Under the pieces are notes generated by a model. It worked only from the letters and a program-made list of their open reading frames with translations. It was not told the origin of the DNA and did not search any database. From the NCBI RefSeq assembly GCF_022898935.1, contig NZ_JALIRP010000007.1, positions 248,001 to 312,000 on the forward strand: 64,000 nt of DNA. Direction: 5' to 3'. The translations under genes and the position numbers were made by a program. Of the stretch, positions 48,508 to 57,355 are shown piece by piece; position 1 is the first letter of the stretch; the number at the start of each line of letters is the position of its first letter. Origin of the DNA: Paenibacillus mangrovi (GTDB lineage: Bacteria; Bacillota; Bacilli; Paenibacillales; Paenibacillaceae).

Positions 48508-49881
48508 TTATTCATTTAAATAAGTCACTACACGGTTCTGGATAAGCTTAACGATGGCTTCAGTAGTTTTGTGGCCACTGAAGAATGCTTTAGTTTCCTC
48601 GGTAATAATCTTTTGGACCGTCGATTCATACCCCATATTCCTGACGCTAGGTGCTGACAGCAACTCTCGGATAGATTCGAGATCTTCAGCTTTAATTTTA
48701 ATGCTCCCGCTCTTTGGATCCTGCAAGACCTCTTTCGATTCTAGGTTTTCGATGTCTTTATCATTAATCGCTTTATTCATCGAGAAGCCCGTTTGACGAG
48801 GGTAGGATTGCATTTCCTCGGACAATAAAAATTTCATAAACTCCCACGCATCTCTTTGCACCTTAGAATTCGCGTTCATTGCGATTTGATTGGTTGGGAC
48901 GAACGAAACACCGGATTTCTGATCGGAGGAATGCGGCTTTTGATAAACTTTACCGTTTGGATAATACAAACCAAGCCTCACAAGGTAATCGCTTGGCGAT
49001 GTAATTAACGAATACGTAAAACTACTGTTTTTATTGTCTACATAATCCGATTTCAGTACGTTATCATCATACAAGGCTTTGACTTGTTTGAGCATATCCA
49101 TGAATATCTGGGAGTCAAAAGATGCCTTTCCGCCCGCGCCATCGATCAGTCGGGAATAATTATCCGAAACAAGATTGTTGATCATCGTCTCAGGAGCGAT
49201 GTTCCCCATCGCGTAGCGCCTGCTGCCCTTCCCTTTCATTTGCTTGCTGATATCGGCAAAGTCGCTCCATGTCCAAGACCTATCATCGATTGCGATACCA
49301 GCATTATTGAAGGCTTCCGCATCTCCGTAAAGCGCTTCCAGGTAAAATTCAATCGGTAGAATGTAAGAACCGCCATTCATTTTGGAGCCTTCGAGGATAT
49401 TCATTTGATACTGTTTAGGATCGAACGAGGAATCTTTTTGAATCCATTCGTCCATGTTAACGAAGGCTTTCTTGTTAATGTATTGGTCGATAGGCAATTC
49501 GACTGTCGTAAACGCGAACAGATCCGCTCCCTTTCCTGATAATACTTCTGTCGTCGTTTGTTTGACGAATTTTTCCACCTCGGCTTTACTCATGACGCCA
49601 TCGCTGCTGCTTTCAAACTCTTTGAGTTGAATCGTCGTATTCGGATGGAGTTTTTCGTATTTTTCTTTGGCGAGTTTATAAAAATCGTTCGCGGCAAGAA
49701 CGGAAATAACGATTGTCTTCGGTTTATTATCCAGCGGCTCGAGCCCAGATTTGCCTGTGTTTTCGTTAGAGGTTGGTTTAGATGCCGCAGTAGTCTGAGA
49801 TTGCCCTCGTTCGGGTTCGGAGCATGCGGCTAAACCTACAGCCATGATGCAAAGTATAATAATAACAATAAGCTTTTTCAT
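48508..49881 (-). CDS. Sugar-binding lipoprotein, paralogue 3
   Basis: 457 residues from ATG 49881, which has AAGTGGG upstream; two earlier in-frame starts are less well placed. Lipobox LAAC. Core TIVISVLAANDFYKLAKEKYEKLHPNTTIQLKEFE, GGSYILPIEFYLEALYGDAEAFNNAGIAIDDRSWTWSDFADISKQMKGKG, and C-terminal TKAFFSGHKTTEAIVKLIQNRVVTYLNE, matching paralogues 1 and 2. It is the first binding-protein gene after the sensor operon and the only one directly next to it. Confidence 0.92.
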   Translation of the reverse strand: MKKLIVIIILCIMAVGLAACSEPERGQSQTTAASKPTSNENTGKSGLEPLDNKPKTIVISVLAANDFYKLAKEKYEKLHPNTTIQLKEFESSSDGVMSKAEVEKFVKQTTTEVLSGKGADLFAFTTVELPIDQYINKKAFVNMDEWIQKDSSFDPKQYQMNILEGSKMNGGSYILPIEFYLEALYGDAEAFNNAGIAIDDRSWTWSDFADISKQMKGKGSRRYAMGNIAPETMINNLVSDNYSRLIDGAGGKASFDSQIFMDMLKQVKALYDDNVLKSDYVDNKNSSFTYSLITSPSDYLVRLGLYYPNGKVYQKPHSSDQKSGVSFVPTNQIAMNANSKVQRDAWEFMKFLLSEEMQSYPRQTGFSMNKAINDKDIENLESKEVLQDPKSGSIKIKAEDLESIRELLSAPSVRNMGYESTVQKIITEETKAFFSGHKTTEAIVKLIQNRVVTYLNE

Positions 49882-49972
49882 ATTCATTCCCACTTTCAAA
49901 AATTGTATGTTACATCCTTATAAAAAGAATCGAATCTATCAACGCTGACTTTCCCAAATATAATGTAAAGAT

Positions 49973-50015
49973 ATCTCCAAAACTTCATCTACTTGTAAAC
50001 AAAATGTCTCCAAAA
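49973..50015. promoter_or_regulatory. Paired TCTCCAAAA boxes upstream of paralogue 3
   Basis: ATCTCCAAAA at 49973 and GTCTCCAAAA at 50006, again 33 bp apart. On the minus strand ATGAAG, a 17-bp spacer containing one box, and CATTAT form a possible -35/-10 pair. The corresponding stretch before paralogue 2 reads TTGAAA and CTTTAT. Confidence 0.55.
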
Positions 50016-50046
50016 TAACCCCGCAAAAACATATAAATTCTAATAT

Positions 50047-50093
50047 CTAAAAAAAGACGGCAGACCGAACGATATTTCGTTCAGTCTGCCGCA
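50047..50093 (-). terminator. Rho-independent terminator after the sensor operon
   Basis: On the minus strand, CGGCAGACTGAACG and CGTTCGGTCTGCCG arms, then TCTTTTTTT. It lies about 65 bp after the lipoprotein stop and is the source or sister of the terminator at 48296-48339. Confidence 0.92.
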
Positions 50094-50158
50094 AAGAAAG
50101 CATAAACTTCCGAGGCTTCATATCCTTTTCTCGCAAGAAAAGTATTTTTACCGATTTG

Positions 50159-51313
50159 TCATTGAAACTTAATGATAAACGGCTGATTATACGATACGGG
50201 ACCGGGCTCTTTACTCGCTTGCACTCTTGGCGCAGAATATATTTTCTGCCCATTGATCAATAGACTGTCATTGTCCAGGCTCCAAAACATTTCAGAAGGC
50301 AAAAAGCCTTGATAGACCGATGTTTTGTATAGGACGTTGTTCCCTTGAAGCTTGCCCGCATATATCGAGATTGAATCGTTGTCTTGCTGGGAGTATGCAA
50401 TATACTTCCGGTCTTGCGACAATTGAAAGCTAAGAACCTTCTCCAGCAGGACAGAAAGAGCCTTGTTTCGTCGATCGTACTCATACAACGTGCCTTCCGT
50501 TCCAAGGAAAACAAACTGATCTTTGTTAAGCCATGCCATCTGATCGCCGCCCGTCTGATGCTCGTATTCAATATTTACGCTGCTTCCATCTACTGTCCCC
50601 ATGCAGATACTATTGGTCCGTTTATTCCTCACCACAATCAGTACGCTTTGTCCATCGTCAGACATTTTCGCCTCGGAGATGCTGCTAGAGTTTTGCAGGC
50701 ACTTCAGGGGATACAGATTAACTTGTCCAGCGGTAGTGTCATACACTGCCATTTTGACTTCAGATCCTGCGTTGACGTCTGTAATGAGATAAGAGATGTA
50801 TCTGCTGTTATCCGACCAAGTGAGCTTTGTCTTGAGCAGCCCTTCACTGGGTTTGAAGATGCCTATGGTGGTTTCCCGCCCATCGGAAAGTGAAATCAAC
50901 TTCATGCCATCTTGTGTCTTGTTAAACCCAACGATATATTTACCGTTTGGCGACATCTCGATGTTCCGAGGATCAACATTCATGCTTTGCATTTTCTCTA
51001 GTTGTTCATAAGGTGGCTTGAGCCGCTGCAAACTTTGCGTCAAATGCCTGGTTGCCCCGGGGTCGTCCTGAAAAAGACCGACAACGGATTCGGGATCCGT
51101 CCAACCGAGCAATTGACTGTCATTGGTTTCTGATATTGGGAGACGATAGATTGTTTTCACTTGGAATGGCTTGCTGCCAGAATCGACAATATGCTCATCT
51201 TCCGTGCTTGGAATCACTATGGTTTCCGACTGCAGTCCCCTTGCACATCCGGACAAGAGGATAATCAGAACCGTAAACAACACAGGCAATGCCACAAACC
51301 GTTTGTTTACCAT
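50159..51313 (-). CDS. Beta-propeller lipoprotein, probable sensor accessory
   Basis: 384 residues. Signal peptide with lipobox LSGC. The remainder has WD40/TolB-like beta-propeller blades, seen in repeats such as NIEMSPNGKYIVGFNK, LTWSDNSRYISYLIT, EAKMSDDGQSVLIVVRN, MAWLNKDQFVFLGTEG and MFWSLDNDSLLIN. It starts at ATG 51313 after GGAGGAGG. The ATG overlaps the kinase stop codon, so the two are coupled. In this position it probably binds an extracellular ligand or protein and tunes the kinase. Its 3' end was duplicated to 48366-48491. Confidence 0.87.
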   Translation of the reverse strand: MVNKRFVALPVLFTVLIILLSGCARGLQSETIVIPSTEDEHIVDSGSKPFQVKTIYRLPISETNDSQLLGWTDPESVVGLFQDDPGATRHLTQSLQRLKPPYEQLEKMQSMNVDPRNIEMSPNGKYIVGFNKTQDGMKLISLSDGRETTIGIFKPSEGLLKTKLTWSDNSRYISYLITDVNAGSEVKMAVYDTTAGQVNLYPLKCLQNSSSISEAKMSDDGQSVLIVVRNKRTNSICMGTVDGSSVNIEYEHQTGGDQMAWLNKDQFVFLGTEGTLYEYDRRNKALSVLLEKVLSFQLSQDRKYIAYSQQDNDSISIYAGKLQGNNVLYKTSVYQGFLPSEMFWSLDNDSLLINGQKIYSAPRVQASKEPGPVSYNQPFIIKFQ

Positions 51314-52764
51314 TATGCCCCCTCCTCCCCGATGTAAGGTAAATCCACGTAAACAATGGTCTTCCCGTTCTGGCTGAACAGTCGGATGGTCCCTCCATGG
51401 TCGTCGACGATCGATTTGGCGATGCTGAGGCCCAAACCGACACTGCCTTCTTCCTTGAACTTATGGCCCGCCGAATAGAACGGCTGAAATAGGCTCTCAA
51501 GCTGGTCTGGCGGGATCGGTTCGGCCGGATTGTCGAACATAAAGCGAACAAGTCCGTAGTCCAGCTCGGCCCTGGCTGAGATCTCCGATTGGGGAGAACT
51601 GTATTTGATCGCATTATCGAGCAGATTGATAAAGATCTGGCGCAGCCTGTCCGCTTGGCCATATACGAACATTTTCTCTTGCGTCTCGCAAACGATGCTT
51701 TTTTTGTAGCGCTTGGCCCGAAACGACATGGAGTCGCAGACGTCCCGCAGAATGATGCCGGTGTCTACGATTTCAAAATCATCGCCGGTGTCTCGATGCG
51801 AAACCTCCAGCAGCTTCACCACCATACCGTGCAGACGTCTGCTCTCTTCCACGATGTGATTCATTCCTTTATCGAAAAAATGCCGGTCGGCTTCCCCCTT
51901 CTCCCCGATCATTTCGGCATAACCAAGGATGGATGTCAGCGGCGTCTTCAGCTCATGGGTGACATTGTCGAAAAAACGTTTTTCCTGTTGATTGAGCTCC
52001 CGCAGGCGATCCCGATCCCTTTCGATGGTCGAAATCTGACTGCTGATCGTATCGATCATATCATTGAAATTAACGGCCAACCGCCCGATTTCATCCTTAC
52101 GCCGAAACCGGATACGCACGTTCAGATTGCCGTTTTTTACCTCTGTTGAGGCCCGCGTCAATTTGACGAGCGGAATCGTGATATGCCGAGACAGGATGTA
52201 TGAGAACAGGAACGCTGCCGCAAATATCGCAAGAGCGATGTAAAAAATGATGTCCGTAATCCTTCCGCTTTGTTCATACAGCAAGGTGAAATCCTTGGCA
52301 AAACGCAAGATGCCGACCTTCGTTCCGTCGATGATAACCGGGTATGAGAAAAGGATCTTCCCTTCGTTCCGTCCATAAGTGACATGATAAGCCGTCTTTC
52401 CCTTAATCGCTTGTTTGAGATCGTCATCGCTTCGCCCGGTGAATTCCGACTTGTCGGATGAAAACAGCAAAACGCCATCCACCGTATAGGCGCTGACGCT
52501 GCTTCCGGTGGCATGATTTAGATCATTCACCATTTCCTCGGCCATTTGGCCGAAATAGAGCTTGTTATTCGTAAAATGGTTGATCAGAAAAGCTTGGCGC
52601 ACGTACACATTACTATTGTTTTTGAGACCAACTAAATCCGACGTAACAATCTTCTGATTGCTTGTCCGAATGATTTCCTTGACGGTCTGATTGAGCACAA
52701 GGAAAGATAGAGCGAATATCAGAAAGAAACCGACAATGAATTTGGCTCTGATCGTCCGGAACAT
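51313..52764 (-). CDS. Sensor histidine kinase
   Basis: 483 residues from ATG 52764. Two membrane segments (about 10-30, and about 165-185, IIFYIALAIFAAAFLFSYIL) enclose an extracellular domain of about 130 residues of sCache character. A HAMP linker (LSRHITIPLVKLTRASTEVKNGNLNVR) is followed by the phospho-acceptor region NVTHELKTPLTSILGYAEM and the ATPase domain with N box (INLLDNAIKYS), and GLGLSIAKSIVDDHGG. All catalytic motifs are present. It overlaps the response-regulator stop by one to four bases. Confidence 0.95.
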   Translation of the reverse strand: MFRTIRAKFIVGFFLIFALSFLVLNQTVKEIIRTSNQKIVTSDLVGLKNNSNVYVRQAFLINHFTNNKLYFGQMAEEMVNDLNHATGSSVSAYTVDGVLLFSSDKSEFTGRSDDDLKQAIKGKTAYHVTYGRNEGKILFSYPVIIDGTKVGILRFAKDFTLLYEQSGRITDIIFYIALAIFAAAFLFSYILSRHITIPLVKLTRASTEVKNGNLNVRIRFRRKDEIGRLAVNFNDMIDTISSQISTIERDRDRLRELNQQEKRFFDNVTHELKTPLTSILGYAEMIGEKGEADRHFFDKGMNHIVEESRRLHGMVVKLLEVSHRDTGDDFEIVDTGIILRDVCDSMSFRAKRYKKSIVCETQEKMFVYGQADRLRQIFINLLDNAIKYSSPQSEISARAELDYGLVRFMFDNPAEPIPPDQLESLFQPFYSAGHKFKEEGSVGLGLSIAKSIVDDHGGTIRLFSQNGKTIVYVDLPYIGEEGA

Positions 52765-52766
52765 CA

Positions 52767-53465
52767 CTATTCCGCCTGCTTCTCGAATTTATAACCGATC
52801 CCGAACACGGTCGTAATGAGGTCCCCAGCATCCAGCTTTTTACGGAGCCTTTGAATATGCGTGTCCACCGTCCGGGTATCGCCGGCAAAATCATATCCCC
52901 AAACGAAGTCGAGCAGCTCTGTACGCGTGAAAATTTTACCTTTGTGGCCTATTAATTTCATGAGCAGGTCAAATTCCTTGGGTGTTAGGTCGACAAGCTG
53001 TCCGTTTTTTTTGACTAGCCTTTCCTCCGCTACAATCTCAATGTCTTTAAACCGGACCACCACAACTTCTTCCGCTGCCCGTTCTGCTACATTGGCTTGA
53101 TCCACCCGACGGAGTATCGTGCGGATCCGGGCGACGACTTCGCGCAGATCAAAGGGCTTCGTAATATAGTCATCCGCACCGAATTCAAGCCCAAGCACTT
53201 TATCGGTAATGTCCGACTTAGCCGTGATCATCAAGATGGGGATGTTATAGTTCGCTGTCACCTTTTTGCAGATATCCAGTCCGCTTTGGTCCGGCAACAT
53301 CCAGTCAAGCAGGAGAAGATCGGGCTTGAAGGATTCCAGCTCGCTCAACCCCGCGGCACCGCTTGCTGCAGTTCCCGTATGAAAACCATCCATCGTAAGT
53401 CCATATGAGAGCAAATCGGCAATCGGCTCTTCATCTTCAATGATGAGAATTTTGGTTTTATTCAT
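52767..53465 (-). CDS. OmpR-family response regulator
   Basis: 232 residues from ATG 53465 (GGAG six bases upstream; ATG 53477 abuts the AAGGA). The receiver domain has the acidic pair in IIEDEEP, the phosphorylation Asp in LLLLDWMLPDQSG, and the Lys in ITKPFDLREV. The C-terminal winged helix is DLTPKEFDLLMKLIGHKGKIFTRTELLDFVWGYDFAGDTRTVDTHIQRLRKKL. It is first in a three-gene sensor operon. Likely targets are the paired TCTCCAAAA boxes before the binding-protein genes downstream. Confidence 0.95.
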   Translation of the reverse strand: MNKTKILIIEDEEPIADLLSYGLTMDGFHTGTAASGAAGLSELESFKPDLLLLDWMLPDQSGLDICKKVTANYNIPILMITAKSDITDKVLGLEFGADDYITKPFDLREVVARIRTILRRVDQANVAERAAEEVVVVRFKDIEIVAEERLVKKNGQLVDLTPKEFDLLMKLIGHKGKIFTRTELLDFVWGYDFAGDTRTVDTHIQRLRKKLDAGDLITTVFGIGYKFEKQAE

Positions 53466-53603
53466 GAAGATCTCCATTCCTTATTCTTTATCAAGCAATC
53501 AAATCGCTGCACTTATCAACGTACCAAGCACTTTACCTTTACGATATCGATTTTAGCACATATCTGTTATCATAAGCGGGAATCACCGTCTGAAAATCAT
53601 TAT

Positions 53604-55058
53604 CTACGGCGAGTCCGACAGATGCAGCAGCTGAGGCACCGTTACGAAGGAGTATCCTTCAGCAGTCAATTCGGGAATCATCTGCTGCAACGCCTCGATG
53701 GTATTGGCCAAATGGTTTTTCCCGTTGGCTGTATGCTGTAACACGATGCCTCCGGGCTTTAACTCATTGCGAACCAGCCTCATGATCTCTTTTGAAGATA
53801 CGCCTGACCAGTCCATCGTGTCTACCGTCCAGTTAACGACCGCCAAATTCTTTTGGTGAATGGCATCCATTTTATCGGTTCCGAGTGCACCGTATGGCGG
53901 CCGAAACAGGATGGGGCGAGACCCTACCGCTTCTTCGAGTACATCCTGGGTATCATCCACTTCTTTCATCGCCTCAGCCATCGATATTTGTTCGAAATTC
54001 GGATGTGACCAAGAGTGGTTACCGATCGCATGTCCTTCCTGGACGATCCGGCGCACTATATCTGGATGGGCTTTAGCTCGGTTGCCCAGTATAAAAAACG
54101 TGGCTTTGATGTTGTTTTCCTTCAAAATATCTAGGATCTTGGGTGTAATGTTGCTGTCGGGTCCATCATCGAACGTTAACGCAACTTGTTTTCCATCCTT
54201 TGCCGATCCGTTGAAATACACTTTGTTTTGGAATGATTGCTCTTTCTGCGAATGACCCTGATGCTGATCCTCAATAATGGAAACAGGTGGCGGTACTTCT
54301 GTTAATTCATTGTCGATGGACTGCTTATGGGGAATATTTTGGCTAAAATATTGTTTCAATCCCTCAACAATGGCATGTGCAGCCAAGTCTTGACCTTTAC
54401 TGCTGAGCAGAAAGGATTCCTCTTCCGGGTTGGTAAGATATCCGGTTTCAACAAGGACGGCTGGCATCTGCGATAAGGAGAGCACCTTGAGATGTTCTTC
54501 CTTAACTCCGCGATCGGGAAATCCCAACGCCTTTACGACCTGCTCTTGGATGGATTGAGCCAAAGGAATACTGTCGTCATGCCGGTACAGTGTCTCTGTT
54601 CCGGTAATCGTTTGGTCCTTGTAGGTGTTTCCGTGGATCGAAACCAAAGCATCCGCGTTCCAATCGTTTGCAATTGCCGCGCGGTCCTCCAATGCAACAA
54701 ATTCATCATCCGTCCGCGTTAGACGGGGTTCAAACATCGGTTCCTGCTCCAAAAGCTGATATACACGCTGTGCCAAAGAAAGGTTAAAGCCCTTTTCGAA
54801 TTGACCACTTGCCCCCGTTGCACCAGGGTCTTTGCCGCCATGTCCGGCATCGATTACGATTCGGTACTTTGCATTGCCCAGAGATATATTCGGTACGGAC
54901 ACCGAAGCCGTCGAATCTCCACGTGTCAGAGCGGGCATTAATTTCTCCACCATAGATCCGGTATGCCAGACTGTTTTGATTCCTAGTACTATAACGAAGA
55001 AAAATAGCAGAAAAAATATTGCTTTAATAGGCCGTTTACGCTTGCTGCGGTTAATCAT
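53604..55058 (-). CDS. Membrane-anchored amidase / polysaccharide deacetylase fusion
   Basis: 484 residues with two catalytic domains on one N-terminal membrane anchor (AIFFLLFFFVIVLGIKTVW). Residues about 65-240 are N-acetylmuramoyl-L-alanine amidase type 3 with zinc ligands in IVIDAGHGGKDPGATG, the Glu of QFEKGFNLSLA and the His of ALVSIHGNTY, plus the late Glu in VLVETGYLTNPEE. Residues about 285-480 are a NodB deacetylase with TFDDGPDSN, HSWSHPNF, RPPYGALG and IVLQHT. Both active sites look complete. It should trim and deacetylate peptidoglycan outside the cell. The start ATG 55058 has GAGGAAC close upstream. Sole gene of its unit. Confidence 0.93.
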   Translation of the reverse strand: MINRSKRKRPIKAIFFLLFFFVIVLGIKTVWHTGSMVEKLMPALTRGDSTASVSVPNISLGNAKYRIVIDAGHGGKDPGATGASGQFEKGFNLSLAQRVYQLLEQEPMFEPRLTRTDDEFVALEDRAAIANDWNADALVSIHGNTYKDQTITGTETLYRHDDSIPLAQSIQEQVVKALGFPDRGVKEEHLKVLSLSQMPAVLVETGYLTNPEEESFLLSSKGQDLAAHAIVEGLKQYFSQNIPHKQSIDNELTEVPPPVSIIEDQHQGHSQKEQSFQNKVYFNGSAKDGKQVALTFDDGPDSNITPKILDILKENNIKATFFILGNRAKAHPDIVRRIVQEGHAIGNHSWSHPNFEQISMAEAMKEVDDTQDVLEEAVGSRPILFRPPYGALGTDKMDAIHQKNLAVVNWTVDTMDWSGVSSKEIMRLVRNELKPGGIVLQHTANGKNHLANTIEALQQMIPELTAEGYSFVTVPQLLHLSDSP

Positions 55059-55225
55059 AGTTCCTCCTCGTGAATGATAGTTTCGTATATTGATGTGTGG
55101 GAACTATGGCTTTATGCAGTTCCTTGATGAAAAATATAATCTATGAATGTGGCAGCCGTTTCATCGAGATGTCAACAAGATGTGTCCATGTCTCGTATTT
55201 TCAATTGAAAAAAGCCACCGATGAA

Positions 55226-55332
55226 TACGATAAGAGAAATGACGATTGAGGATTACGATAAGAGAAATGACGATTGAGGATTACGATCAGATGTATGCTA
55301 TAGCGGGGCATGACGGCGGAAGAGGATTTATC
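55226..55332 (+). pseudogene. Possible acetyltransferase remnant with a 28-bp tandem duplication
   Basis: On the plus strand an ATG leads into IREMTIEDYD, like the N-terminus of many GNAT acetyltransferases. The 28-bp unit TACGATAAGAGAAATGACG(...)GAT is present twice (55226-55253 and 55254-55281), and since 28 is not a multiple of three the first copy runs into a stop. The second copy continues as TIEDYDQMYAIAGHDGG and then meets the IS-end-like repeat. Too short for a firm family call. Confidence 0.4.
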
Positions 55333-55340
55333 TATAGAAA

Positions 55341-55448
55341 AATGGCGGTACAGGAATAACTTCCTGCACCGCCATTTTTTCAATTTAGCATCATTTTTTT
55401 CTCAATGCGAGCTATGTTTCCAGCGAGCTTACCTCTTTTGGGACAGCC
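55341..55448 (-). repeat. IS-end-like repeat with hairpin, copy 2
   Basis: Nearly identical to 39589-39697. Read leftward it opens with GGCTGTCCCAAAAGAGGTAA and ends in a hairpin (AATGGCGGTGCAGG and CCTGTACCGCCATT) followed here by TTTTT. It lies 57 bp after the ribonuclease J stop codon in the same orientation as copy 1, and could act as the rnj terminator. Confidence 0.75.
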
Positions 55449-55504
55449 TCTTCATTTTCATCTGAAATGCGGTTAGTTCCGAATCAGTTTAACGGTACGA
55501 TCAC

Positions 55505-57178
55505 CTAAATTTCAATGATTATAGGTAAAATCATCGGTCTTCGTTTGGTCTGCTGGTAAATAAATTTGCCTACATGATCCTTTAAAGTCTGTTTGATCAG
55601 ACTCCATTGAGTAGTCTGCGATTCCGATAACTCAGTCATGGTAGAATTTACAATATCTTGGATTTGCCCCATAAGCTCTTCGGAATCTTTTACAAAAACA
55701 AAACCTCTAGAAATGACTTCAGGTGAGGCAACCATGTGCCCTTCCGACTTGCTAAGCGTTGTCACGATAATTAGCATCCCGTCCGAAGAAAGATGCCGTC
55801 GATCCCGCAGCACGATATTGCCAATATCTCCGATCATCAATCCATCAACCAGGCTGTTGCCCGCAGGAATCTTTGATCCAATAGAAACTCCTCCGCTTTC
55901 AACTTGAACTGTATCGCCATTATTTATAATTAAGACATTTTCAGGTGGTATTCCGACCGACTCTGCCAGCTGCTTATGCTGATACAGCATTCGAGCTTCT
56001 CCATGAACTGGAATCAAATACTCGGGTTTCATCAAGGTCAGCATAAGCTTTAATTCCTCTTGGCTGCCATGGCCTGATACATGCATACCTGCAGCACTTC
56101 CGGATTTATAAATGACTCGCGCCCCCAGCACGCATAGGTTATTGATGACCTGCCCGAGATTTCTTTCATTACCCGGTATGGCTCCGGCGGCAATGATCAC
56201 AGTATCACCAGGCAAAATTTCAATGTAAGGATGCTTGGAACTAGCCAACCTGGAAAGTGCAGCCATGGGTTCGCCTTGGCTTCCTGTACATAGCACCGCT
56301 ATTTTTTCGGAAGGGTACCTCTCCGTTTCATCTGGCGAAATCAGCAAATCGTCGGGAAAATCCAAATAGCCAAGTTCCTTAGAAATGGTTACGACATTGA
56401 CCATACTCCGGCCAAGCAGAACAAGCTTACGGCCTGTCTCCATCGCCGCATCGATGATTTGTTGAACTCGATTGACATTCGATGCAAATGTAGAAATAAA
56501 AACCTGCTTCTCAGCCTTGACAAACGCTTCAAGTATTTGCTCGCCTACATTACGCTCCGTAGGAGTAAATCCAGGCCGTTCGGCATTTGTGCTCTCAGAT
56601 AAAAGGATTTTAACTCCCTTCATTCCGATTTCCGCCATCCGATGCAGATCTGGAAAAGGACCTTTAACGGGCGACATGTCGAATTTAAAGTCACCTGTAT
56701 GTACCACATTTCCTTCCGGCGTCTGAAAGCACACACCCAAGCAGTCAGGAATGCTGTGAATGGTTGTAAAAAAGGTTGCCTGAATTGCCCCGGTGCTTAC
56801 CGTGGAATTGACATCTATAATATGCAGCTGAGCATCGCGAAGAAGCCCATGCTCCTTCAACTTCATCTTTATTAGCTCGATGGTGAGCCGGGCTCCATAA
56901 ACGGGAATATTTAATTGTTTTAAAAAATAAGGGATTCCTCCAATATGATCTTCATGACCATGCGTTACGATCAGAGCTTTTACATGTTCCTGATTTTCAA
57001 GCAGGTAGCTGATATCAGGTACAATCAAATCAATCCCGGGCAAGCTTTCATCCGGAAATTTGGAACCACAATCAATGACCACAATATCCTCGCCGTACTG
57101 AATCATATACATATTTTTACCGATTTCGTTCACGCCGCCTAAAGCCGCAATAAGTAATTTATTCTTTGCAGGATTCAA
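55505..57178 (-). CDS. rnj: Ribonuclease J
   Basis: 557 residues, the standard length. Metallo-beta-lactamase domain with the zinc motif THGHEDHIGG, further ligands in HTGDFKFD, and the beta-CASP motifs LLSESTNAERPG, ISTFASNVNRVQ and LCTGSQGEPMAAL, plus VHGEARMLYQHKQLA. All metal-binding histidines are present, as in RNase J1, so both endo- and 5' exonuclease activity are likely; whether this is the J1 or J2 orthologue is not decided here. The start is TTG 57178 with AAGGAGG nine bases upstream. It acts in mRNA decay and rRNA maturation. Confidence 0.95.
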   Translation of the reverse strand: MNPAKNKLLIAALGGVNEIGKNMYMIQYGEDIVVIDCGSKFPDESLPGIDLIVPDISYLLENQEHVKALIVTHGHEDHIGGIPYFLKQLNIPVYGARLTIELIKMKLKEHGLLRDAQLHIIDVNSTVSTGAIQATFFTTIHSIPDCLGVCFQTPEGNVVHTGDFKFDMSPVKGPFPDLHRMAEIGMKGVKILLSESTNAERPGFTPTERNVGEQILEAFVKAEKQVFISTFASNVNRVQQIIDAAMETGRKLVLLGRSMVNVVTISKELGYLDFPDDLLISPDETERYPSEKIAVLCTGSQGEPMAALSRLASSKHPYIEILPGDTVIIAAGAIPGNERNLGQVINNLCVLGARVIYKSGSAAGMHVSGHGSQEELKLMLTLMKPEYLIPVHGEARMLYQHKQLAESVGIPPENVLIINNGDTVQVESGGVSIGSKIPAGNSLVDGLMIGDIGNIVLRDRRHLSSDGMLIIVTTLSKSEGHMVASPEVISRGFVFVKDSEELMGQIQDIVNSTMTELSESQTTQWSLIKQTLKDHVGKFIYQQTKRRPMILPIIIEI

Positions 57179-57310
57179 CTGTATGTACCTCCTTCGAATT
57201 CATGACAGACATCGCTTTGGCAATTAGTATTTATTATCATGAGAAACTTATACACCAAAGCGTTCTGTACGATTCAATCTGCGGCTTGCGGCTATTAGGA
57301 ATCCGGATAT

Positions 57311-57349
57311 TATTAAAAAAACGGGTAATCCAGAATGGGTTACCCGTTT
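57311..57349 (-). terminator. Rho-independent terminator after dck
   Basis: On the minus strand, AAACGGGTAA and TTACCCGTTT arms followed by seven T. It starts 7 bp after the dck stop codon. Confidence 0.92.
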
Positions 57350-57355
57350 ATCTTT

